This document shows, piece by piece, positions 9,516 through 23,150 of a DNA stretch of 64,000 bases; positions within the stretch are counted from its first letter, which is position 1; each line of letters starts with the position of its first letter. Origin of the DNA: Stromatinia cepivora (lineage: Eukaryota > Ascomycota > Leotiomycetes > Helotiales > Sclerotiniaceae); contig RCTD01000009.1 in assembly GCA_014898415.1 (NCBI GenBank), positions 1,054,001-1,118,000 on the forward strand, written 5' to 3'. A program made the translations under genes and the position numbers. The notes under the pieces were generated by a model, which saw only the letters and a program-made list of their open reading frames with translations, was not told where the DNA came from and did not search any database.

Positions 9516-12500
9516 AGTTTCGAATCTTTCGGTTCCCTGCTGCGTTGAGCACTAGTCCGCCAATTCAAAATCTATTTAAAGCGTGCGCTAGAGAAAAAAG
9601 AGGAATTCCTAACAAAGGATTTCAGCAAACCCCGATTCAGATTGTAGGTTTGAGCAATTGACAAATTGAGATTTGATGCAAATGGTCCTAGACCACAATA
9701 GATCAACATACGTCATGCAATGCGCCAACTTGGAGAGAGGGGGCGGCTAATTGACAGATGATTTGGCGTCGATATGATTTGTGGTTGACAGAAACAAAAC
9801 CAATAATACTAGCAAATGCTAAGTAAAAAGGAAAATTGACAGCACATGGGTTCCAATTTCCATTGCCATGACCTCAAGAAACACGAATGACTTCCTATCA
9901 TCTCTCCAGCGTTCGTTACTGCCTCGTTGAAGTGATGAAAGGTTATGCAAAGATTCCTACGACCATAGTAAAAGTCAGCAATTATCTTAGAGGCTTGCTG
10001 TGAAGAGAGAAAAAAAAGAACCTCTGTACATTTAAATATCTGCCCTCATAAAAAATCTCGTGGTCAGCTCCAACTATCAAGGACTCTTCATCCCATGACA
10101 CGGCAGGAAAACAGGAATGGGCTCAAAGAAGCCCCACAACACAATATCTCATATCTCAAACCTCTAGCTAGTATATAATAGTTCCTATCATAGAAGAGTA
10201 ACACCCAAGCATATGAAACGTCGCCTGCGACCAGATTACAGGTCACAGGTCAGCGGTGTGCGTAAAATCCCAAGTCATATAGAATATTTAGATTTTCTTC
10301 CGCCGTTTTAACTTCCTGACAGTCACAATCACTGTTCTAGTAATGCTTGCAAGTTGACTACACAAGCAACATGGCAAACAGGCGATGACAAAACCCCAGC
10401 CTATATTCAGAACATTTCCGAGAAGGAATTCTTGACATCTAGTCATAGACTTCGTCAACAAATACATCAAATATCCAAAGATATGGATGAAATGGACCAG
10501 GATTCCTTTTCGTAGAAGACATTGTTTTGATTCATTGATTCAACTAGAAATTGATTGTGATGAGGTAGAAGCGCATTATATACTTATTCTTCTAGATTTT
10601 ACCAAGCTTCCGTTAATCGGACGATTCAGTATAGATCCCGAGATCCAGCGAATTATTTTCCATCGAGAAGTTTCTTCTTGGGTATAAAATACAAATGGAA
10701 CAATATACAAGTTTTGGCAAAAATCAATTAGACTCTGTGACGGGAGATGTCGAGGTTGTTTGCGGATTTTATTGAGCATTATTTCTCCCTAGTAATTCTT
10801 CTGACCAATAGTGCCGCCAAAATCCCGTTCCCTGCCGCCGCCCCCGCGCCACCACCACCATCCGCTCCTCCACTGCCATAGTCAGACACTTTCAGCGAAT
10901 TTAGAAAAGCCCACCATCTAATCCTTTCCCCGTCCCCCCCCCCCCCAAACCCAACCCAACCCACACGAGATCCCTTTCATAAATCTCAATAAGTCCACAA
11001 ATCTCAGCCACCTTGGAATTATGTGGTGAGCGAATCAACACGTTTGACTTCTTTGTCTTTCTACCAAAACTGACATTTATCGATAAATATCCTATATCCT
11101 ATGATACACTCTGATCCTAGAAAGAACCATAAGTAGATTATAGAATACAAGATAGATTGAATCGATCGAGGTGTGATTTTCTTCCCGTCTATAAAAGAAA
11201 CTACATCTTGATCTCCTGATACTAAACCACACAATTTACTCATTACAATTTCTTCATTGCAGCAGGGCTTTGATAGTTTTGGAAAGATATGATATTTGAG
11301 TTTTTCGGCCATGGAATCAAATCTGACGATGAGTTTCTCTCTGCTTACTCGGGCTGCAGAGCTAGAGAGGAATGGAAACATCTGGCTGTTGTTACTATTT
11401 CGATATAATGATTAAATTAAGAGTTTAACTACTGTCAAAGTGAAGAGAGTAATCCTCACTCCCACAAATACTACATACTACATACTACATACTACATACT
11501 ACATACTACATATCACATACCACATTCAAAACCGCAAATCCCCTCCTTCTAATTCTCTGCTGAACCAAACCGCTTTGCTATTTCTACAACTAATCTCCTT
11601 AAAGGAACTATTTAAACATTTACCTCCCAAACTTACATGAGAACGTCTTCTTATATACCATTCTCTGTGCTGCTCCTTCAGAATTACACTGCATTCCTTT
11701 CCCTTTCCATCCTGGCGACTACCAAGCCATATCTAGCATTTTAACCACACTTTTCACCACTATCAAACTCGCCCCCTATAAAACCGTGCAATCCTCCAAA
11801 TAAAGCGAACCACGAATCTCGAATACGCGCCTACCCCAATCTTAGGCTCTTTGCTTGCTTGTTTGCGTGCTTGCTTCCTTACCCACTAAAAAAAATCCAA
11901 AACCAGAATTTAGATATATCTTAGCGACTTTTACTCTAAAACACCTAGCAAGTTATTTAGTATCGACTAGAAGAACCAGCCGAAATATAGATTGTGGTTA
12001 ACGTTGCGGAGGAACTTTTGCTATCGATATTTGAAATTGGGCGACGGGTTATGATTTTTAATTTTTGATTAAGTGAAGTGTTTGATAAGCAATAGCAACC
12101 ATTCATTCATTAGCCTCAAAATAACAACGAAAACAAAAGAACTTGGCATCCAATCCCTCTCCTCTCTTCCCCCACCTTTTTCTGAGGGCAAACCCAGGTA
12201 TACAACTTCCCTCACACAAGTCATACGTCCCAGATTCACCAAGCAACATCCCGCAACCTCGAAGATCTCTTGCCTGTGAGCTTCAATAGCGTTATTCTCT
12301 AAAAGCTATCTCGAGGACCTCTTTTATAGTAGTACAGTCCAGCAGAACTATTTTCTTTGGTATTTAATGAGTTTCGAATTAAAGAATAAATTGGAGTAGT
12401 ACTTTATGAACCAACTTTGCATATCTCCCGTCTCTGAGTCTCAGATCAGAAGTATGGGGAGTCTCGGGAGAGGGCACGTAGAAATCTATAAGGAAAACTA

Positions 12501-13500
12501 AATGAACAACTCGTTGGCAAAAGCAGGCATACTGTATTGCCAGTTCTATATTTTAGTAAAGTGGAGACGTAGTGTTGTGGTTTATGATTTTAATGAATAA
12601 ATCCTCTCGCCCAGTTAGGTATTGAGAATAAGTAACTTCTCGTTGTTAAGAGAATGGCTGTAGATAGGTTGTTGTCATCACCCCTTCTATTTATCGCTAA
12701 CGTATATTCTCATTATATTTTTAAAGCCCAAGGTAATTGCAAGAATAGTCAACAACAATACGCCCTTACTCAAACTTCCTCTTCTTCCCCCTTCCTCTAT
12801 TCTCCTAAAATAAACATCTATCCCCCGCCAAAAACACAATCCAAATCTAAAAAGCTACACATGTAATGCAAACCTACTATTCATCACCAACCTAGTGAGT
12901 ATCATTGATGACCGTCCACGTCTATGAGGAGTGTATTTATATAGTATTCCGGTAGTACAGATTGGGGATGAGTGATGAGATGGATTCTGGATATGGGGGG
13001 TGAGATAGTATAGAACTACTGTATTATTGTTGATGCGTATACAATACTACGCTTTCTCTTTCATTATTCTGTTGATTTTCAGACAAGCTAAGAAATATGC
13101 AGTAAATGTGTGATGGGAGGATTTTCTACTTCTTCCATGTCCGAGCACTCTTAGAAATGAGGGATGATAATAATGGAACGGTTTTATTGTTAAACTGCGC
13201 TGATATTATTTATGTTATCACACTGACTGTACCCATCAATATCCTAGAACAACACTTACATCATAAAAATATAATATAACAATCCCAAAAAACCTCACAA
13301 AATAACCAAAACAACCATCGCACCTAAATAACCTGCCTCCCAGAACATCTCATTTTAGAACACCGAATACCAAAGCACCATCTATTATAATTTCGAACAA
13401 GAAACCATTTATTGCCCGTTATCTTGCTTGCTCTAAAGATATCGAGTAACTATCTAAAACCATTGCAATCCCACCCCTACACCCTTTCTAATATCCCTAT
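9516..13500. other. Long non-coding region with simple repeats
   Basis: About 4 kb without a supported gene. It has C-rich and AT-rich patches, a 13-base C run at 10934-10946 and a heptamer microsatellite listed separately. Open stretches are short and of low complexity. Nothing resembling a tRNA or 5S rRNA was found by eye. Confidence 0.4.
11469..11511. repeat. TACTACA microsatellite
   Basis: The heptamer TACTACA is repeated about six times in tandem with no interruptions. Confidence 0.9.
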
Positions 13501-14180
13501 GAGAGCAACATTTCGATATTTAACATGAAAATTTTCGATTAATTATCATATCAATCTTTATATATTTATATAAAATATTTCGATAAATATATAAAAGAAA
13601 CCATATATTTTATAGAAATTTTTCATATATTTATTGAAATTTTTTATATAAAACACCACACTTATATATTTCCTATTCGGGTATAATTAAATAAAGAGAA
13701 AAAAAAATAAAAAAAATAGAATATAAATCTATATCTAATCCAAAATGAAAGAATATAATCATTGAACTATAAAAATTCTTTTTGATTTATAATATAATAA
13801 TATTATTTCAATATATAATCTCAATCTTCAGATTTCAAACTTCGATATTCGAACTTTTTTTAATATATAATATATAAGATACTCAAGATGATTTAAATTT
13901 ATTCAAAAATATTATAATAATAATAAAAATGAAATATATTTTGTTGAAAATACTTTGAAGAATTTTTTTAGTAGGGGATCGATATAAAAATTTCTTTAGA
14001 GATATTTTGTAATAAACAACTTTTCGATATTTAATATAAAATTTCGATAATTTATATATTCTAATATGAAAAAAAATATGAATTCTGAAAGCTTTGATAA
14101 AATTTTAAATTTTTTATTATGAAATATTTAAAGATTATATTAAATATAATAGGTTTTGATTATATTTCATGTGGGTTCTG
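13500..14180. other. Extremely AT-rich tract
   Basis: Almost pure A/T with many TATA and AAAT words and very few C or G. The words TTTCGATA(T) recur (for example near 13512, 13586 and 14022). No coding potential. The composition matches the RIP-damaged retrotransposon downstream, so this may be an older, unrecognisable repeat relic; I cannot identify the element. Confidence 0.5.
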
Positions 14181-14794
14181 TTTTTATAAAGTATCCTCTA
14201 CTCTCCTCTCCTCATCTTCATCGGTTCTACGACCGAACACACATTCCCCATATCCACCAGATCCTGCTTCAAAATCCACTACTCCATCATCCCTTCCTAC
14301 CCATCCATTTCTCCCATCCCACCATTTTCCCCATCCCCATTCCCATCCCCACCTCCGCCTCCGCCTCCACATCTCCACGAAATTTCCAGCCCTTCTCTAT
14401 AAAAAAGCCCCTCCCTCGTATCCCCCCACCTCCAAACAACTCCTCCAAAATGAAGCCAAGCGCGTTTTATATTTGCTGCTTGCTGCTTGCTACACGGGAA
14501 CATTCAACACAACGCCGATGCACTCACATTTTACCTATATTATAGGAGTTACATTGATGGGTGAATGAAGAACTGGAGGATTTTTGATAGAGTAATTAAT
14601 TAGTTATTGACTTTATGGTTATTTTGTTATTGGTTTTGCGGAGGATATATTTGAATTCTTAGCTTTATGATTATAATTACTATCTCATCACCTCCTTATT
14701 ATCGCTTAAAACTACCATCGAAATCTTTCCATATATTATAGCCCCTCATCATCAATATATTCAGAATCCCCTACTATTCTTCTCCCCCCCGTCC

Positions 14795-14897
14795 TGTCAC
14801 GGGTTCAGAACTCGACCACTGAACCACGAATCACCTAAAAGGGTAGAAGTAGTTTGATCAGTATCAACACTACTCATTAGAGTTATAACCCGTGACA
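14795..14897. repeat. 103-bp solo-LTR-like or MITE-like unit
   Basis: The unit starts TGTCACGGGTT and ends AACCCGTGACA, perfect 11-bp inverted ends with the TG...CA termini typical of LTRs. The five bases before it (CGTCC) and after it (CATCC) match except for one G/A transition, suggesting a 5-bp target duplication. No coding sequence is nearby. On the minus strand it contains GTGGTTCAGTGGTCGAGTTC, which resembles a tRNA A-box. A short solo LTR is my first choice, a MITE the second. Confidence 0.6.
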
Positions 14898-15453
14898 CAT
14901 CCCAGGCCCAGTATGGAGCTCATATATATCCTATAAATCTCAATAAATATCCCACTCTGTCTAATCTCGAAGAAAATCGCAGATATTTTTATTCTCCTGA
15001 ACTGTGTATAAAAGTAATTGAATCATATAATAAATCAGCGATGTGAAGTGATAATGATATAATTACATCCCATCCCGTATCTACCATCTCATCCGATTCA
15101 TTTGTTTCACACCATAGCTAGATAACCCTTGGAAAGTTTCGATATTCATATCCTATCCAATTTTTCATTTGATGATATTATTTTATCTATTTTGATTTAA
15201 AAAAATAAATAAAAAAGGTTTTCAAATACACTCACTGCTCCTCACTCCTCTAACCCACCCTCTAGATTCAAAGTCTATATATACCCTTCTCTCTCTTCAC
15301 TCTCATCTTCACTCCCATTTTCCCCCCTCCATCAAAAATACTCACAAAAATTTCAACTCATTACTCTCCTTTTTATAATCCCTTTTTATCTATACTCTTT
15401 CAATCTATATATACTAAATAATTATATTTTATTTCTCTAGAAAAGAAGAAAAT

Positions 15454-15735
15454 TGTCACGAATCGTGAACCACAGGAGGCTAACCATGTGATACCTCTTA
15501 TCTCCCATATCAATTTATGAGCTGATCATCCGTATGTATGTGTTATGAATCATATGATTTAATATAGTAAAATGGTAACTCTAATAATATATATATATAA
15601 CTTTGCAATCTACAAATAGGTATTTGTGTATATATATCTAGTCGTTCCTTATAAGCTATAGTTCTTCAATTGTAGATTCTAAAGAATATAATTGATCCTA
15701 TTTATTCAATTCTATTACAGCTTTTATACATTATA
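15454..15735 (+). repeat. 5' LTR of the gypsy element
   Basis: 282 bp, starting TGTCACGAATCGTG. It aligns along its whole length with 22216-22492. Its 5' part keeps the less mutated bases, while its 3' end (TTTTATACATTATA) is more mutated than the matching end of the other LTR, so it lost the canonical CA terminus. Confidence 0.9.
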
Positions 15736-17559
15736 TTATTTATAACTCATTTACAAGTGTCTGGCTATCTAATGGTTTTCCAAATAATATTTTATTTTAA
15801 TAATACCTTCTTAGGTAAACTTTTATGAATGTTATATTTAAAGAAAGAAGATCTATTTCGATTTAATCAACGAAAATATAAACATTTTTAGAAGTATATT
15901 ATCATTTTTATAATACAACGAATTTCTTTTTTTGTATACTCCGAATCTTCGAAAGTATATTCTAAGGAATTCTTTTCTTCTTCTCAATTATTTCAATAAC
16001 TCTTCAAAGAAAATATGAATACAGAATTGGATAATATTATTATTGGAAGAAAGAAGATTGATAAAAAGAAGATTCCAATATATAAAGCCGATACTTTTAA
16101 TAATTCAATTGTTTCTTTCGAATTATTATTATAATTACAAGATTTTTATATAATAATTATAAGTTTGAAAGAGGAGAATCAATAATTGAAAGTTATGGTG
16201 ATGATAAGCTTTGCAATAGTACAATCTTCTTCTGAGTCCCAAATGATGTTTATATAGATATTTAGGTCAACAATAATACCTGGGATTCTTTTTATTCCTT
16301 TAATCGAAATTTAAGGATCTTTATCCAAACAAACCCAAAGATCCCAAAATCAGAGAAAGAAAACTTTGATTAAACGATTTAATCATTCAAAGTTCTCCAA
16401 GGATTCTCTTTCCCTTTCAGGAAGTGATGATTTATTTAATAATCAGAAGTCCCCTTACTCAAGAAATCAATCTAATTAGTCAAGATCGTATTCCTATATT
16501 AATTACAATTCGTAGCAAGATATATATATATCAAAATCTACAAATCTTATTACTAAACTTAACGATAATATTGAATCTAAAATTAATTTATAACAATTAT
16601 TGGTTATAGAACGATTCGAACTATATATTATATTATTTAAGAATGAAATACAACGCTATATATATATAATCGACCAAACCGAATCAAAAATATAAATATA
16701 TTATCATACTTTTTATATACAAATACCTCGATTCATAATATTCGAATTGATCAAACAGTTTGCAACGATTTATCGGAATCTGGTTGAAGTCGATAATACT
16801 TGTTCTCAATATAAGATATGGGTCATGCCTAATATAATTTGATATAACAATTTCCTAGAATAATATAAAAAGTTCAGATTATTTGTTATTTAAGTAAAAA
16901 TTACTGATAATAAGATCTTATTTAGGGATCTCGAACAAAAGATTTCCGATTTTCTTTTGCGAATAATAATAATATTTATTAAGGATTGCAAGACTACAAA
17001 AGAACTTGTGAATATATTTATTAAAGTAAATCAAAACGAAGTTTTATTACAAAAACGAAATCGATATTGTATTAATCAAAAAGTTTTTATAGTTATTTGC
17101 AAACCAACGATTATTATAAACCTTTTGTAATCCTCTTGGAGTTCTAATAGTTTCAATTTTGGAATTTCTATATTCCTGAAACCATTTCTATTCCGGAATA
17201 CCCTTTTTGGATATATCAGCTCTACTATATTCAATAACTATTCGAACTTCAAATATTTATTGCCCTCTTCCTTTCTTAAAGCAATATATATATCGATATC
17301 TCGTATCGATAATTTCAATGAAATCGAAATGGTACAAAAAGAAGCAAAAGAATTCGAAGAATATTAGGATATCGAAGAAGATTTCAATCTAAAAGCTATA
17401 ATTGAAATTATATAGAATATCTATTTAAAAGAAGAAAAATATTTAAAACCAAACATTTAGATTCCGTTTTCATTCTAAGCGCTATATGGGATATAAGATT
17501 TCTTGATCTAATTAAGTTTATAAAAAAAAAACATTTATCTTTTCTTACAATTTTTCAAA

Positions 17560-20500
17560 AAATGGTTATACTTATCGATTAAGAGTATTTATTAATTTTG
17601 AAGCAAATAAATTCGCTTTTATTAATATTATATTCCTTACTTGTTTATTTCCTATATTTAAATCAAAAATTATGTTGTTTGAAATTTCAATTAAAATTAA
17701 AGGGTATAATAATATATAAGGTTATATCATTATTTATTTTATATTCTTTAATTTAATGATCGATAACTGTAAACAATCTTTTGTCCCTTTTCTTATTATT
17801 GAATTAGGGAGTTATAATGTTATTTTAGATAAACTTTAATTATCAGAAACTCGAGCGAAGCTCGATTGCTTTAATCGATGTCTCGAATAGCCTAAAGAAA
17901 GATTCTATACTATTTCCTATTCGAATAATCTTTTTGTTATTTAATCATCCCTTTGTAAACAGAAGATCGATCAATTAACTCAACAAAATATTGATCGACA
18001 AAATGATCAACTCGAAGAATATTGAAATCACAAAGATTCATAACTAAACAGATCAATTGCAATTGAGTATATACAATAAGAACCTTCAAATATGAATATA
18101 ATATAAACTCTTATTGAAAAAAAAGAAGCCCCAATTTTTTTCAAATTCAATCCACCTCCTTCCCAATCAATTATATCATTATTACAGATCTACAAATGCT
18201 TTCTCCGTATATCGCCCGAAATCCTCGATCTATACACATTTAAACCCGATAAATTCCAATTAGAATACAAAAAAGATAAACAAACTGAATTCTTTACCAT
18301 TATTCTAAAAGAACTTGATGATATAATAGACTTCCAACAGAACAAATAATATATAGAAGAAAGAGTACTGATTGCCCTAACCGAATTCAAGAATACAAAA
18401 GTTCGAAAAAAACTCGATCGAATATTAGCCGAAATCGATTCAAAACTTGAAATACCATCTGAATATCAATAATATCATCAAGCTTTTTCTAAACATAAAT
18501 CAAATATCTTATCTTCTAATTGATCTTATAATTATAAAATCATATTGGAAAACGAAAAAGAACAAATCTTGCATTACAACTTGCTTTACAAGATATCCCT
18601 AAAACAATTGGAAATCATCAAAGAATATATTATAGATAACCTCAACAAAGATTTTATTAAATCCAATCAAGCTTTTTATATTGTACTCATCTTATTCATC
18701 AAAAAACTCAATGATAATTTGAAATTCTATATAAACTTCAGATTATTGAATTCCTTAATACATAAAGATCAATATCCCCTCCCTTTAATCGACGAAATAC
18801 TTTCTCGGTTTTCTGATACTAAAATCTTTACTAAATTCAATATTCGTCAAGCTTTTCATTATATAAAAATAGATCCTACTTCGGAAAAATATATTACCTT
18901 TTGAACCTGATACAGATCATACAAATACAAAGTCGTACTATTCGGATTAATAAATGATCCTGCAACTTATTAATATTATATAAATAATATTCTATTTGAT
19001 TACTTAAACATCTTTTGTACAATATACCTCAACAATATTCTAATCTATTCCAAAAACAAAGAAGAATATCAAATTCATATTAAACTAATTCTCGAATGAT
19101 TAGAAGCTGTTGATCTACAAATGGATCTTAAGAAATACAAATTCAATATTATATATATTAAATATTTGAGCTTTATTATTTTTACTAAAAGAATAAAAAT
19201 AAACCCTGAAAAGATTAAAATAATTGAGAATTGAACCTTTCCGATAATAATAAAAAAGATCTAATCATTCCTCGGTTTTTGCAATTTTTATTGACAATTC
19301 ATTAAGGATTATAATATAATAACAAAATCTTTCAACGAATTCATTAAAGCAAATATTAAATTTGTATTCAACAAAGTATACCAAAATGCATTCAATATCT
19401 TGAAGAAAAAACTTATCTTCATTCCACTCCTGCAATATTATAATCATTGATTCCCTTATATATTCGAAACAAATATATCCGATAAAATAATTACTAATAT
19501 ATTATCATAATAGTATAACAAAGATTGATTTCCTATAGTTTATTTCTCCAAAACCATAATTGCTATTAAACTGAACTACAAAATTTATAACAAGGAAATA
19601 CTATCAATTATTCGATTTCTTAACCATTGGAAAACAGAACTCACCAGCTCATTATATAAAATCAAAGTTTATACCAACTATAAAACCTTCGAATATTTTA
19701 TAACTACCAAAACTCTCAACGCCCAACAAATTCGCTAAATAAAGATTCTAATCGATTATAATTTCATCATTATATATCGCCCTGAAAAAGATAACCCTCT
19801 CGTCAATATCTTAACCCATCGAACCGACAAATTAAACCTTCAAAACTATATCAAAAAGAAGAATCGCCTTTAACAGCTTATTAAAGACAACCAAATTGAT
19901 ACCGAAATCATAAGAAAAGCCTTACAAAAGTACTATCCAAATGAAACAACGATTATTAGTATCGATTTAAATAAAATCGCTCCTCGATTCGATTTAATTA
20001 ATTATATCATCAAAACAAATAAAACTATAGATAACTTATTAATACTCAAAATATAACTTACTCAAGATTACAAATATATATTACTTCAAAATGATCTTTT
20101 GTTTTATAATAACTATTTAATAATACCCAATATCGATAACCTTCGAACTTATTTGATTCATGAAACCCATAATTCCGTTTCCATTATTTATTTTGATATA
20201 AACAAAATCTACCTTTTATTATCTCAATAATATTATTAGCCCAGAATATACAATATTATAATCAGATATATATACAATTGCTACATTTGCAAATATAGTT
20301 CCGTTTTATACAATCGTACCCTCAGTTTATTATATCCATTTCCAATTCCTAATCGAATATAACAATATATCATTATAAACTATTACAATTTTAATAAAGA
20401 TAAATACAGATATAATAACATTTTAATCATTATTGATCAATTGACAAAACAAACTATCTCTATATCTTATTACAAATCAATCGATACTCAAATTCAAGTA

Positions 20501-21420
20501 TAACTATATCTCTATCATATATATCGATATTATAATCCCTTTAATATTATAATATCGGATCGCGACCCCTAATTCATATTACAGTTCTGAAAGGAATTCA
20601 GTCAAATCCTAGAAACCGATTTCAAACTATTCATTGTTTATTATCCCCAAATCGATAATCAAACTGAAATCTATAATTAATACCTTTAATAATAACTAAA
20701 ATTATTTGTTAATTATTATCAAAACAATTGATCAGAATTCCTATCTATAATAGATTATATACAATTTACTCTTCTACACGACTCCTTAGAAAGGCTTATA
20801 CTCTACGAAACTTTATACAGGTATACACCAAAACATATATAGAAATGAAAAAAAGATACTAGTAAACTAATAAACGATATAAATATACATAATACTTATA
20901 TATATATAGAATACAATAAATTAGCTTTCGTATAAACAAAAGAAAATCTATTATATATTTAAGCCAAGATATCGAAATCCATGAATACTTATTGATATAA
21001 AGTCGATTTCGATATCGGAGATTATATATAACTCAATATAAAAAGTTATCCTATCTAAAGACTATTCAAGAAATTGGATTTCCCAATTCAAGGAAGATTC
21101 AAGATTATTGATCGATCTGAAAGCTCTTTTAAACTCGAACTCTTGATTACAATGAAAATCCATCCTGTTTTCCCTCCAGATTGATTATATAAAGTATATA
21201 ACGATCCTTTTCCTAATTAGATATTCAAATTATTTTCGTCTATTAATATAATTAATAATTCAAAATAAAAAATAAAAAAGGTCCTAACAATAAAGAAAAT
21301 ATGAAAAACCCTATTATATAGAATTTTATAGTTTAATAATAATACCGATCTTATCTGATATCCTGTTTCCGATCTTAAAACATCATTACACCTCCTGTAC
21401 GATTTTCATCTGGTTAATTT
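17560..21420 (+). pseudogene. Decayed pol region (protease, RT, RNase H, integrase, chromodomain)
   Basis: Readable remnants in order are as follows. Protease-like FVPFLIIELGSYNVILDKL sits near 17780-17840. Reverse transcriptase spans about 18560-19250, with an uninterrupted part at 18545-18904 containing DQYPLPLIDEILSRFS and FTKFNIRQAFHYIKI. RNase H spans about 19510-19870 (NYKIYNKEILSIIRFLNHW, IIYRPEKDNPLVNIL). Integrase spans about 20080-21190 (SDRDP near 20555, then a YYPQIDNQTE-like stretch, and later MKIHPVFPP). A chromodomain-like tail lies at about 21279-21415. The RT catalytic YLDD reads YLNN near 19025, and the TKLD motif reads TKFN, both explained by GAY-to-AAY (G-to-A) change. Multiple in-frame stops confirm that it is dead. 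Confidence 0.88.
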
Positions 21421-22215
21421 AATGCTGTTTAGTCCTTCTAATCGATTAATTGATTGAATAAAATTTTATAAAAACAAAAAGGATAATTATAATTATATGA
21501 ATAATGATTCATTTATGAAACTAAGGGAAAGAAAAGTGTTCTTCAATTTAATAAACTAAATTTTATGATTTTATAATGATATATATATATACAATTATGA
21601 AAAGATCGAAAACCTATACAAATTCGAGGGAATTTGATTGTATACATATATAGTTCAAGTTTTATATAATAGATGAGCTGTTATCATCAAGAAAATACAA
21701 AGGCAATATATTTCAAAAAACTTATACCTATAATCATTTCAAAAATCATATAAAGGGAAACTTAAATATAATAAAAACGAAATATAATATCACCCCTATC
21801 GATTTCGTTCAATTTAATTGATTTGATCAATTTGATCGATTAACTTGATCGATTTCGGAATTGACCATATTAACCATCCATCATCATTATACTATAATTC
21901 AACCTCCTTCCTTTTTCTATTGAAACTTTTTCCTTTCAGAAGTTCTTCAAATTAAGGAGAATACGAATTAATATTAATTTAATCAATTGATGAACGATTT
22001 GATCGATTTGATCAATTCATTCGTTATTTTGGTCAATTTGATCGATAATTTTGATCAATTTAATCAATTTCCAGTAAATTAACCAAATCAACCAAAATAA
22101 CCAATCTAATTGATTTAGAGTTTATAAACCTTCACAAAACCTAATTTCCGATGAAATAATAATGGAACAGAGAAATGAAATATTCGAGAACAAACTTTTC
22201 TAAAGGGAAAAGTAA

Positions 22216-22492
22216 TATCACGAATCATAAACTACAGAAGACTAATTATATAATACCTCTTATCTCCTATATCAATTTATAAATTGATTATCTATATATA
22301 TACATTACGAATTATACAATTTAATATAATAAAATGATAACCCTAATAATGTATATGCACAACTCCACAACCTACAAATGAATATTTGTGTATATATATC
22401 TAATCGCTCCTTACGAATCATAATTCTTCAGTTGTCTAAAGAACATAATTGACCCTGTTTATTCAGCTCTACTACGGCTCTTGTGCGTCACA
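22216..22492 (+). repeat. 3' LTR of the gypsy element
   Basis: 277 bp. It starts TATCACGAATCATA where the 5' LTR has TGTCACGAATCGTG, and ends TGCGTCACA with the canonical CA, followed directly by the AAAAT duplication. The 5' part is strongly mutated by G-to-A and C-to-T change; the last 30 bp are better preserved than in the 5' LTR. Confidence 0.9.
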
Positions 22493-22497
22493 AAAAT

Positions 22498-23030
22498 TCG
22501 ATATAATACCCACTTGAACTTAGTCTAATTCGAATCTATCTATCTAATTCAATTCTATTTCATCTCATCTCAACTCTATTCTATTTTATTTCGTATATAT
22601 AAATAAATAAACAAATTACACAACGGAAATAAATAAATAATTAAACAATGAAAAGAATGAAATATAAACTCTAAATCCTAAAAGATATTCATCAGCAAAA
22701 CTATATTTTATATATTTTATTTATTCTCTCAATCTCATTTACATCTTCTCATCTTCCCATCCAAAAGATTGACAATCAGGATTTTATTATTTCATTTATT
22801 CCCCATCCTATTCTATTTCATTCTATCCCATCCTATTTTATAAAAATAAAAATAAATTACAAAATAAATAAAAGAAACAAAATTAATGAAATTTTCATAT
22901 ACTCCCTCTATTCAACTCTTCTGCTTTTCATCCAACCCCTCATCTATACAAATATTTCTATTCACTTCTAGACTTATAATACTTTATAATATATTATATT
23001 ATAATATTCATTTTATTTTGATATATTCTT
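22498..23030. other. AT-rich spacer after the retrotransposon
   Basis: This stretch is AT-rich with repeated TCTATTTCAT/TCTCAT-like words (near 22540-22600 and 22800-22840). No gene was recognised. Confidence 0.4.
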
Positions 23031-23150
23031 TTCAATCTCTTCAATCTCTTCAATCTCTTCAATCTCTTCAATCTCTTCAATCTCTTCAATCTCTTCAATC
23101 TCTTCAATCTCTTCAATCTCTTCAATCTCTTCAATCTCTTCAATCTCTTC
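23031..23150. repeat. 9-bp minisatellite TTCAATCTC
   Basis: About 13 tandem copies of TTCAATCTC with no visible interruption, followed by a CT-rich tail to about 23230. In one frame it reads as repeated Gln-Ser-Leu, but there is no other sign that it is translated. Confidence 0.92.

Larger units (their letters stand above)
15454..22492 (+). mobile_element. Ty3/gypsy chromodomain retrotransposon, RIP-inactivated full-length copy
   Basis: A 7.0-kb element bounded by two LTRs and flanked by the 5-bp duplication AAAAT (15449-15453 and 22493-22497). The interior is very AT-rich, riddled with stops and reads, in order, aspartic protease, reverse transcriptase, RNase H, integrase and a chromodomain-like tail, the order of the chromovirus branch of Ty3/gypsy. 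LTR differences are nearly all C/T or G/A transitions, and CGA arginine codons have become TGA. This is the pattern of RIP, so the copy cannot code for a functional polyprotein. The gag part (about 15.8-17.5 kb) is too decayed to read. Confidence 0.92.

Noticed and set aside
14119..14568. Ser/Pro/His-rich frame over a CT-rich tract
   Set aside because: The apparent protein is just the translation of pyrimidine-rich simple sequence, and other frames are also open.
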